Of a stretch of DNA of 64,000 bases, positions 56,254 through 64,000 are shown in pieces (position 1 is the first letter of the stretch; the number at the start of each line of letters is the position of its first letter). The notes beneath the pieces were generated by a model. It saw only the letters and a list, made by a program, of their open reading frames with translations, had not been told where the DNA came from and did no database searches. The position numbers and the translations under genes were made by a program. Source of the stretch: Hyperoodon ampullatus (lineage: Eukaryota > Chordata > Mammalia > Artiodactyla > Ziphiidae); the NCBI GenBank assembly GCA_949752795.1, contig OX457062.1, positions 87,471,777 through 87,535,776 on the forward strand, read 5' to 3'.

Positions 56254-57176
56254 GTCATCATCACAATATTTTTTTAACATCTTTATTGGAGTATAATTGC
56301 TTTACAATGGAGTGTTAGTTTCTGCTTTATAACAAAGTGAATCAGTTATACATATACATATGTTCCCATATCTCTTCCCTCTTGCATCTCCCTCCCTCCC
56401 TCCCTCCCTATCCCACACCTCTAGGTGGTCACAAAGCACCGAGCTGATCTCCTGTGCTATGCAGCTACTTCCCACCAGCTATCTATTTTACATTTGGTAG
56501 TTTATATATGTCCATGCCACTCTCTCGCTTTGTCACAGCTTACCCTTCCCCCTCCCCATATCCTGAAGTCCATTCTCTAGTAGGTCTGTGTCTTTATTCC
56601 CATCTTGCCCCTAGGTTCTTCACATCATTAATCATTAGAGAAATGCAAATCAAAACTACAATGAGATATCATCTCACACCAGTCAGAATGGCCATCATCA
56701 AGAAATCTACAAACAATAAATGCCGGAGAGGGTGTGGAGAAAAGGGAACCCTCTTGCACTATTGGTGGGAATGTAAATTGATACAGCTACTATGGAGAAC
56801 AGTATGGAGGTTCCTTAAAAAACCAAAAATAGACCTACCATATGACCCAGCAATCCCACTACTGGGCATATACACTGAGAAAACCATAATTCAAAGAGTC
56901 ATGTACCACAATGTTCATTGCAGCTCTATTTACAATAGCCAGGACATGGAAGCAACCTAAGTGTCCATCAACAGATGAATGGATAAAGAAGATGTGGCAC
57001 ATATATACAATGGAATATTACTCAGCCATAAAAAGAAACGAAATTAAGTTTTTTGTAGTGAGGTGGATGGACCTAGAGTCTGTCATACAGAGTGAAGTAA
57101 GTCAGAAAACAAATACCATATGCTAACACATATATATGGAATCTCAGAGAAGAAAAAAGGTCATCATCACAATATT
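56254..57176 (-). mobile_element. Twin-primed L1 insertion with inverted 5' part and 17-bp target duplication
   Basis: GTCATCATCACAATATT occurs at 56254-56270 and again at 57160-57176. Between them, the left part (56271 to about 56622) is a T-rich tail and L1 3' untranslated region in reverse orientation. The right part (about 56623-57159) is the end of ORF2 in forward orientation. In L1 coordinates the two parts meet almost at the same point, just after the ORF2 stop. One insertion therefore explains both halves. This is the arrangement left by twin priming during reverse transcription. Confidence 0.95.
56630..57145 (+). pseudogene. L1 ORF2 C-terminal fragment (inverted half)
   Basis: ORF2p C-terminal sequence, with [27 protein letters not shown] and [11 protein letters not shown], is in one frame until a lost base near 56893. 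It then continues in another frame through TMEYYSAIKRNE and WMDLESVIQSEVSQ. The first of these frames also extends leftwards across the inversion junction into reversed untranslated sequence (open from 56454), giving a false 168-codon chimera. Not functional. Confidence 0.9.
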
Positions 57177-57899
57177 AAAGGATGTCAAAACAAATATCTT
57201 TTTGTTTTCTCTGTCCTTGACCTCATACATGAAATTGGTGACCATCGGTTGTCAGTTTTGCTCCAGACTTTCTTTCAGCCATCCTATCTTTCTGGTCACC
57301 CACTGCTGATGGACCTTCATTAGTGCTCATCCAGACCATTTGGTCATTTATCCAGTTGATCCCTCACACAGTCACCAATTATTTCCTTAAACATGGTTGC
57401 ATTCCCAAAACACCACTCTCTGCCTCCAAAATATAAACTTAAACCCCTTTGCTCACAATTCTGAACCTGTACCCATCAGTCTGGTCAGCACACTCAAAGA
57501 CCCAAGAGTAAGTAATTCAGAGCAGAGGAATATCTGGGGGCATTGGGAATATATATAATATATTCATTAATATATTTATGTTTTTCCAGCCACTCCAGGA
57601 AATGTCCTGGCCCACTTCCCCTTCCTTTCCACATTTGATGTAGCTCTGGCTTCCTGGAAGCCACAAGTGTAAATGGGACCATGCCCCTTGGGCCACTGTC
57701 ATTTGTTTTAGGAGGTGATGCTTGGCCAAGCTGAGCCAAGTAATACCTTTTATCTCCTCAATTTAAATGAAGAACTGGAGAGAATTCATGGTTGTTGCTG
57801 TTGTTATTGTTGTCCCAGAAGTATGGTTCTGTAAGATGTAAATTTGGGAGAGGTCATGTTTTCAACACTTAGGTTTGAAGAATCAGAGGAATCCAGCAG
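57177..57899. other. Unannotated unique sequence
   Basis: Nothing recognised; opposed frames of 70-81 codons at 57494-57739 lack support. Confidence 0.5.
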
Positions 57900-58035
57900 A
57901 GGGGTGCAAGGTGGGGAAGAGAGGGGGAGAGAGAGAGATTCAGATAGAGATGGAGATAAGGAGAGAGGAGAGAGAGAGGGAGAAGGAGAAGGAGAAGAGA
58001 GGGAGGGAGAGGGGTAGAGAGAAAACAGAGAGAGG
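57900..58035. repeat. (GA)n-rich polypurine stretch
   Basis: GAGAGAGAGA, GGAGAAGGAG and GGGAGGGAGAGG blocks. The 131-codon minus-strand Ser/Pro/Leu-rich frame across it is composition-driven. Confidence 0.93.
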
Positions 58036-58732
58036 AAGAAAATGGGGTAAAAGAAAAAGACTCCTGAGAGCATTTCAGTCAATACATTAAGTTTGTTCCC
58101 AAAGCTCGGTTGTAGCACTGTCCCTGGACTTTGTGGGACACTCTTTCCTATCACCTCTTTTGGTTTAATTTGAATGTATTTCTGCTGGTGTGCAACCAAG
58201 GGTTCAAATCATTCAATCCTTTTTTTCAATTTTGCCTCCATCCCAGTGTCTGTCCCTGGGCCCTGCCACCTGGTAAGTGGGTGAGTCTGTTAGCATCACA
58301 TCGGTACTTGACAAGTGTGCCTATTATATTCATTATTTTGTCTGCTGAAGTAAAACTTATATTCTTCAAGCTGCTACCATTTGCTGTCTTGAAAGAAAAC
58401 ATACAAGCAGGCTATTTTTAAGTTATGCTGTTGTATTCTAGGTTAGGAAAATGTGAATGAACAAATTACAAAATAATTCTTCCAGAACTATTTCTGAAAA
58501 CTTTAGATCCTTTACCAGAAAGATGTAGAAGTGCTAAAAGCTGAAGTCTTACTGTAACTTTCAACTGAAGAATACAATAAAATGAAAGGAAGACACAAGA
58601 CACATCAGGAAAGATAACTTTCAGTAGAGGAGTGGGATTCCATCTGTAAATGTGCACACAGATCATCCAAACATATGCCATACATGATGCAATATCAGGC
58701 TAGCAGATTTGGGTAGGATTACAGAGATGAGA
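58036..58732. other. Unannotated unique sequence
   Basis: Nothing recognised; a 96-codon frame at 58131-58421 has no known relatives. Confidence 0.5.
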
Positions 58733-58734
58733 AG

Positions 58735-58950
58735 TAAAGAAATTAGCATGTATCTAACGTAAACTCTGCACCAAGCACTCAATATGTGTTTAACACATGT
58801 TATATAATTTAATTTCTATAAAACTCTATGACACAGATATGGATGAGGAAATCGAGATTCAGATCATTTAAACCACTTATCCGAGACCATGTGGCTACTA
58901 GATCTGGGACTGAAACACAGATATCTCTAATTTCAGTGTCCAGTGTTTAT
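58735..58950 (-). mobile_element. MIR SINE, antisense
   Basis: CTGCACCAAGCACTCAATATG, TATATAATTTAATTTCTATAAAACTC, GATATGGATGAGGAAATCGAG and GACCATGTGGCTACTAGATCTGGGAC match the reversed MIR consensus. Confidence 0.8.
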
Positions 58951-59605
58951 CCCTTTCTCCCTTCTGCATTCCATTTTCAATCTGGTCTGTCTTGATCCTT
59001 ATTTGGAGTAAGGGTTTATGAAGCACAGTCTGTGGGTTCTCAGAATTCTGAGGGGGTGATGGCAGAGTTGAATCAGATACCTCTACTTTCATCTCAACCA
59101 TACATCCCCGTGTAGATATGTAGGGTTCAGTGTAACGAGATTTCTATGTCATATTTTTTGAAGAAAATATTCCATTGCTTTAAGAAGCTCAAAAGCCATA
59201 ACCACAAGCTAATGCTAGGTCATTTTTGTCCAGGAATGCCAGTTGAATACCTTCCAGTCTAGGACTTTGAACAGATACAAATCATGACTTTTGTCAGGAA
59301 AAAAAGAAAGTTTAGTTATTTTTAACATGAAGTGTAAATAAAATAGTGTATAATGTTAAGTATATACATCACAAAACCCCACCTGAAACAGGGACATGGA
59401 CTTATATTCACCTAAAATGGTGAGGAGAGGAAGGACATAATCTTCATATGACAGTTAACAAATAATAACTTTAAAAATAGATACAATACCCTTTATTATA
59501 TCATGTGAAAAATTATGACAACTTTGGCTTCACCTTGCCAAGAGTGTGTCTAAGAATAAATATATTCCTGTTAAAAGCATGAGTTGTAAACAGGTAGGAA
59601 AAGCT
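58951..59605. other. Unannotated unique sequence
   Basis: Nothing recognised before the old L1 begins. Confidence 0.5.
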
Positions 59606-61085
59606 TCATGACATTGTATTTGGCAATGAATTTTTAGATATGACACTGAAAGCACAAGCAACAAAAGCAAAAATAGACAGACGAGACTACATTGAGCTTA
59701 AAAAATTCAGCACAGCAAAGAAAATAGTCAAGTATAAAAAGGCAACCTACAGAATGAGAGAAAATATTTGAAAACTGTATAACTGCTAAGGGGTTAATAT
59801 CCAGAATATATAAAGAACTCTACATCTCAACAATAACAACAAACCCCCCCCCCCAAAAATCTGGTTAAAAAATGGGTAAGGCACTCAAATAGACATTTCC
59901 CCAAAGAAGATATACAATGGCCAACAAGCAGAGCAACAGTAAAGATGCTCAACAATAAAAATCATCAGAGGGCTTCCCTGGTGGCACAGTGGTTAAGAAT
60001 AGAGAGGATACGGGTTCGAGCCCTGGTCAGGGAAGGTCCCACATACCGCAGAGCAATTAAGCGTGTGCACCACATCTATTGAGCCTGCACTCTAGAGCCC
60101 GCGAGCCACAACTGCTAAGTCCGTGTGCCATGACTACTGAAGCCTGCGCGCCTAGAGCCCGTGCTCTGCAACAAGAGAAGCCACTGCAATGAGAAGCCCG
60201 TGCACCACAATGAAGTTTAGCCCCCACTGGCCACAGCTAGAGAAAGCCCGCATGCAGCAACGAAGACCCAACGTGGCCAAAAATAAATAATAAATAAAAA
60301 GTTTTTAAAAATCATCAGAGAGATGTAATCAAAACCACAATGAGATATGACCTTACACCCATTAGGATGGCCAGTATAAAAATTAAAAAAAATAAAATAA
60401 AAGAAAGAAAACGACAACTGTTGGCTAAGATGTGGAGAAGTTTGAATCCTTGTGTACCGTCAGAAGGAATGTACAATAGGGCAACCACTATGGAAAACAG
60501 TTATGGAGTTTCCAAAAAATTAAAAATAGAGTTATCAATCCATCAATCCTATTCTGGGTATATATCCGAAAGAATTGAGAACAGGATCTCAAAGAGATAT
60601 TTGCACACCCGTGTTCACTGCAACATCATTAACAATAGCCAAGAGGTAGAAGCAACCTGGATGTCCATCAATGGCAGAATGGATTAAAAAACCGTGGAGT
60701 GTATATATATATATATATATATAATGGAAGATTGTTCAGCCTTTAAAAAGAATGGTACTCTGTCATATGCTACAACATGGATGAACCTTGAGAACATTAT
60801 GCTATGTGAAATAAGCCAGTCACAAAAACACAAATACTGTCACAGGTGTCTAAAATAGTTGAACTCTTAGAAACAGAAGGTAGAATGGTGATTTCCAGTG
60901 GCTGGGGGAGGGAGAAAAGGGGAGTTTTTGTCCAATGGGTATAGAGTTTCAGTTTTGCAAGATGAATACTGGAGATCTATTATAGGACAATTTATATATA
61001 GTTAACACCACTGTACTGTACACCTAAAGATGATTAAGATGATAAATTTTATGTTTTAACAGTAAAAAAAACTGTGGCTAAAAAT
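59606..61085 (+). mobile_element. Old L1 (L1M-type) 3' part, sense, interrupted by a SINE
   Basis: AGACTACATTGAGCTTAAAAAATTC, GAGAGAAAATATTTGAAAAC, AAATAGACATTTCCCCAAAGAAG, then beyond the SINE (59971-60306) GAGATATGACCTTACACCC, GAACATTATGCTATGTGAAATAAG and ACTGTACACCTAAAGATG follow the end of L1 ORF2 and its 3' untranslated region. ORF2 has many stops. A C run (59838-59850) and a TA run (60701-60722) are later expansions. Confidence 0.9.
59957..60320 (+). mobile_element. Long CHR-type SINE, sense, with 14-bp target-site duplication
   Basis: The insert proper is about 59971-60306. AAAAATCATCAGAG lies at 59957-59970 and 60307-60320. The head reads GGCTTCCCTGGTGGCACAGTGG. The pol III A-box-like motif TGGCACAGTGG is at 59982-59992 and the B box GGTTCGAGCCC at 60013-60023. 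The tail ends in an A-rich stretch (AAATAAATAATAAATAAAAA). The spacing between the boxes is 20 bp, about 12 bp less than I recall for the consensus, because part of the tRNA-like head is missing. Confidence 0.96.
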
Positions 61086-61580
61086 GGTAAAAAGAAAACA
61101 AATGCTTGTATTGAAGAGGGAGTTAGATGTCAGCAAGATGCAAATTTGGGGTTTCAGTGAACCACATGGTACAAAGATAGTTTGGGCCTGACCCACTTTC
61201 ATGGTTCTTTTTTTCTCTGTATGTAGCTGTTTTCATTGCACAAATTGTGGTTGTTTATTGGGCTTGGGTCACATTAGATGTTGGGCTGAGAAGCCAGCGG
61301 ACACCTTGTTGCAGAACCAGAAGGCTGATGCGCCACAGAACAGTGTTCACTGTGACGGAAGCTATCTTGGGTCTCAGGACAGAAGCTTGGGAAGCAGCTA
61401 AGCTGATGGTGCTTTGAGGTAATGATTCCAGAGTGAAAAGGGCACAAGAATTCAAGAATACGCAGGTTGAAGTCCTGGCTCCATCCCTTCACTGTTGTAT
61501 GCCACCCTAACCCCTCTGATTTTCAATATGAGATGGACTTAAATAGTGAAGTCTACAATGAACTTAATAAAAAAGATGTG
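61086..61580. other. Unannotated unique sequence
   Basis: Nothing recognised; overlapping 66-72-codon frames at 61201-61492 on both strands lack support. Confidence 0.5.
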
Positions 61581-61582
61581 TG

Positions 61583-61766
61583 TAAAAATAGCACAGGGAA
61601 CTCTGCTTGATATTCTGTAACAACCTAATTGCAAAAAGAATTTGAAAAAGAATAGGTACATGTATATGTACAACTGAATCACTTTGTTGTACACCTGAAA
61701 CTATCACAACATTGTTAATCAACTCTACTCCAATATAGAATAAAAAGTTAAAAAAATAATTGATAT
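61583..61766 (+). mobile_element. L1 3' untranslated region fragment, sense
   Basis: AATAGCACAGGGAACTCTGC, AATTGCAAAAAGAATTTG, ACAACTGAATCACTTTGTTGTACACC and AACTCTACTCCAATATAG are the 3' end of a ruminant/whale-type L1, followed by an A-rich tail. Confidence 0.88.
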
Positions 61767-61789
61767 AATACACGTTCCTGTTCTTTCCC

Positions 61790-61978
61790 TCCCACAATAC
61801 TCCTCACACTGTATTTTTGTTCAATGTCTATGTCCTTCACTAGACTGTAAGCTCAGGGGATCATGCATAATGTTGGTCTCACAGGCTGCTATCTCCAACA
61901 ATGAGCTCAGTGTCTGGCACAGAGATGTAGCTGGACAACCATTTACGGAATGAATGAATGAACGAATGAATGTGTTTA
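61790..61978 (+). mobile_element. L2 LINE 3' end, sense
   Basis: CACTAGACTGTAAGCTCAGGGGATC, CAGTGTCTGGCACAGAGATGTAG and the terminal GAATGAATGAATGAACGAATG repeats are the classic L2 tail. Confidence 0.88.
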
Positions 61979-63105
61979 TCATGCTTTGTCAAGAATCATT
62001 AAAGTATAAGGAATTGTTGCTTGGGCTTTTTCCATTTCTCAAGTATTAGCTGGTTAATCTGTAGTCTGGACAGGATCCCCCTATTCAAAACGTGTTTACA
62101 GGGAATGATGTTGGTGAGACACATCATTCATGATAAAATATTGACTTGACACCCACTGCCCGCAAAACTGGCCTCCTGCAATCTCCACCTCACGATAGGA
62201 TTATGACGTCTAGGAAACAGCCCATTTCTTTATAGAATAAAAAGCTCCCTGTGTCTCTCATTGTTTCTCAGCATAACCTTCCTCTCCCTGCCCCTGGCCT
62301 CCACCCCTACTCTTTTCTAGTCTCTGCCCCCTGATCCCACCATGTCCCTAGGCCACTGCTTGAAGTGTGAGCTGCCTTATATGATTTATGGGCCCAGTGA
62401 TGCCGAGGTCAGAACACAGATTGTTTTGCAGGCATCCCTGAAGTCCCTGTGTGGTGCGGGAGATGCAAGCCCAGAGGGACAGTCACAGGATATGGGATCA
62501 CATTTGCAACAAGCAGTGCAAAGTGGCACAGGATATCTGTCACCAGACAAGCAAAACAGTCATTGTTTTCTCCCCACCCTGTGACCCAGGCCTGAGTCTA
62601 TAAAGAGACAGCAGCTGTGGTCCTGACACCCAGATAAACACTGAATAAAGGACAATGTATTAGAAGGAAACAAGATGCTATGTTGTGAGTATGGGTGGTG
62701 ACTGAGATTTCTGGGGCTCCATTTCTGTCTAGCGTTGTGCTTATCTAAACAGTGTGGGTGCCGTAAGATTCTTTGTGGTATCTGAACATGGGTCACCCCT
62801 CAATTACTTAATCAGCAACATGATCCTTAGTGTGTGTCTTCACTGTGCCACGAGCTGGGCTTAGGGACTGAGGCAGACAAGAGACGATGTTAGCGCCTGA
62901 GCCTCCAAGCCAGGTGAGCTAGCCCCAGTTCCAAGTCCACCTCTCCCTCTCTGACCAACCTCAGACAGCTTGTCCAAACTCATGGAGGAGACAAATTGTG
63001 AGTATTACACTGAGATAATGGATATTAACACCTAGGGGTTCAATAGTATAATATACACATATATTTAACTATAAAACAGAGTTCCTGCCTTTAAGAGCTT
63101 CCTTA
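61979..63105. other. Unique sequence with one small open frame of note
   Basis: No repeat recognised. The 80-codon frame at 62342-62584 is listed separately. Confidence 0.45.
62342..62584 (+). other. Small open frame with good start context, coding status doubtful
   Basis: An 80-codon frame starts at an ATG in a favourable context (CCCACCATGT). It begins MSLGHCLKCELPYMIYG and ends CFLPTL. AATAAA occurs at 62643 and a TATA-like AGAATAAAAAG at 62234-62246. Two cysteines lie close together near the start, but I recognise no domain and no signal peptide. Sequence around it shows no repeat. A frame this length is expected by chance in 64 kb, so I treat it as a candidate only. Confidence 0.15.
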
Positions 63106-63107
63106 CG

Positions 63108-63262
63108 GTTCTCTGCTCTTAACTCTGCTGCCTAATAGAATTACCTGGGGGCACATTTTAAAAGTGCTAATGCCCAGGTCCTACCTCCAGAGACCATGAG
63201 GACATCGCTAAGGTTTAAAAGCTTCTCGTGTCATTCTAAGACACAAACAGGATTGAAGACAA
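63108..63262 (+). mobile_element. MER5A-like hAT relic
   Basis: TGCCTAATAGAATTACCTGGGGGCACATTTTAAAAGTGC and GCCCAGGTCCTACCTCCAGAG follow MER5A ('gcatcagaatcacctggagggcttgttaaaa...', 'gggccccacccccagag'), with a diverged right end. Confidence 0.75.
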
Positions 63263-64000
63263 CTCTCTGGCAAAACAAAATCAACACAGGCAGAATGAGA
63301 GAAAAGTGTATCACCAAATGCCTGCAGCAACTTTAGTCCCAATGGCAATATTCTCATCTAAATTAACCAGATGAATTTTGCAAATGTCCTACAAACTCCC
63401 TGAACATTACACAATGGTTTCCAGAGGTTGCTTCTAGAATCCATCTTTACCTACTTAAAAATAATTTCAACTTACTTCTAATAAAAGTCTTGGCTTCTTT
63501 CACATATCCCCTCTTCTATGGGCTAAAAAGCTTGAGACTTTTATCTCTAGAAACATAGTCAGATATTTTCTCTGTAAGCCCAATTCCCATGAAAGCCAAA
63601 ACAAGGAGGGCAGGAAGAAGGAGAGAGAATATTAGGTGCGTTTTGCAACCTCCCCACTTCTCTCTTCCTCTTGCCCCCCAAACCCAGGCTCACTTGATTC
63701 CTATTTCGCCCACGTTAATATCTCCCAAGCCTTGGGCACTTGGGGACATTGTCAGCTCCACAGCTACTTTGTCCCTTCACTTCTTCCTCCTCCTGTCACC
63801 CTGGCCCAAAACACCAACCAGCTCTGACCTTGGGTATTGATGACAGCATGAACATCAAATACTTACATGAGTGTTTTACATCCATAAGAACTTTAAACCA
63901 CCGTCCTCCACCAGTAATATCCCACCTTCCAACCCAGGGAGTCAAAACCCTTAACAAGTATCAGTAAGTGAATCTTCCTGGAGACGTGAATGGGGATGAG
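63263..64000. other. Unannotated unique sequence
   Basis: Overlapping plus-strand frames of 63-83 codons around 63589-63967 are in three different frames over the same bases and have no recognisable family. Confidence 0.45.

Noticed and set aside
56454..56960. 168-codon frame, the second longest in the window
   Set aside because: It crosses the twin-priming junction, joining reversed L1 untranslated sequence to an ORF2 fragment. An artificial chimera.
57804..58199. 131-codon minus-strand frame
   Set aside because: Its Ser/Pro/Leu-rich middle is the complement of the GA-rich stretch at 57900-58035.
59971..60306. tRNA gene, from the A- and B-box motifs
   Set aside because: The boxes belong to a CHR SINE with an A-rich tail and target duplication; no cloverleaf or anticodon arm can be folded.
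1..64000. A novel multi-gene biological system
   Set aside because: No clustered intact genes, shared promoters or gene cassettes were seen; what is organised here is transposon nesting.

Overview
The window reads as mammalian nuclear DNA, almost certainly from a cetacean (whale or dolphin). The strongest evidence is the set of tRNA-derived CHR SINEs: short CHR-2-type copies near 22.7, 27.5 and 29.8 kb, long CHR forms at 54.7, 55.3 and 60.0 kb, and CHR-1/CHR-L-like copies at 30.7 and 49.6 kb. Copies of an L1 whose 3' untranslated region resembles that of whales and ruminants support this. Family names throughout come from recognising sequence; no repeat library was searched.

I find no intact protein-coding gene, no functional RNA gene and no CRISPR or operon-like structure. 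The window looks like intergenic or deep-intronic sequence. The longest open frames are L1 ORF2 remnants, reverse-strand readings of SINEs, or low-complexity frames in CTTT and GGAA microsatellites. Three non-repeat items could be gene-derived, all uncertain: a decayed 120-codon frame on the minus strand at 19.2-19.5 kb, a 67-bp segment with splice-site-like edges at 16.70-16.77 kb, and an 80-codon frame with a good start context at 62.34-62.58 kb.

Layout. 0-7 kb: a Tigger2-like element, a 5'-truncated L1 with a 16-bp target-site duplication, old MIRs and a 300-bp CTTT tract. 7.4-11 kb: an old MIR split by an hAT-like DNA transposon that is itself split by a 2.25-kb L1. 11-21 kb: mostly unique sequence with MIR, L2 and MER5 relics and a MaLR LTR sitting in a MIR at 18.1 kb. 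21-31 kb: old antisense L1, CHR-2 SINEs with clear target duplications, a second Tigger2-like copy and microsatellites. 31-38.4 kb: a MaLR LTR and a stack of L1 fragments in opposing orientations. 38-54 kb: mostly unique sequence with scattered MIR, MER5 and L2-like relics, a 120-bp-unit tandem repeat at 52.3 kb and a GGAA tract. 54-61 kb: dense retroelements, including two long CHR SINEs, a twin-primed inverted L1 at 56.3 kb and an old L1 interrupted by a SINE at 60 kb. 61-64 kb: an L1 tail, an L2 tail, MER5 and unique sequence.

Because there are no recognised genes, the content worth reading is the insertion history. Eight young retroposons carry readable target-site duplications, and several cases of nesting give a relative order of events: MIR and L2 first, then hAT and MaLR elements, then L1 and CHR SINEs.
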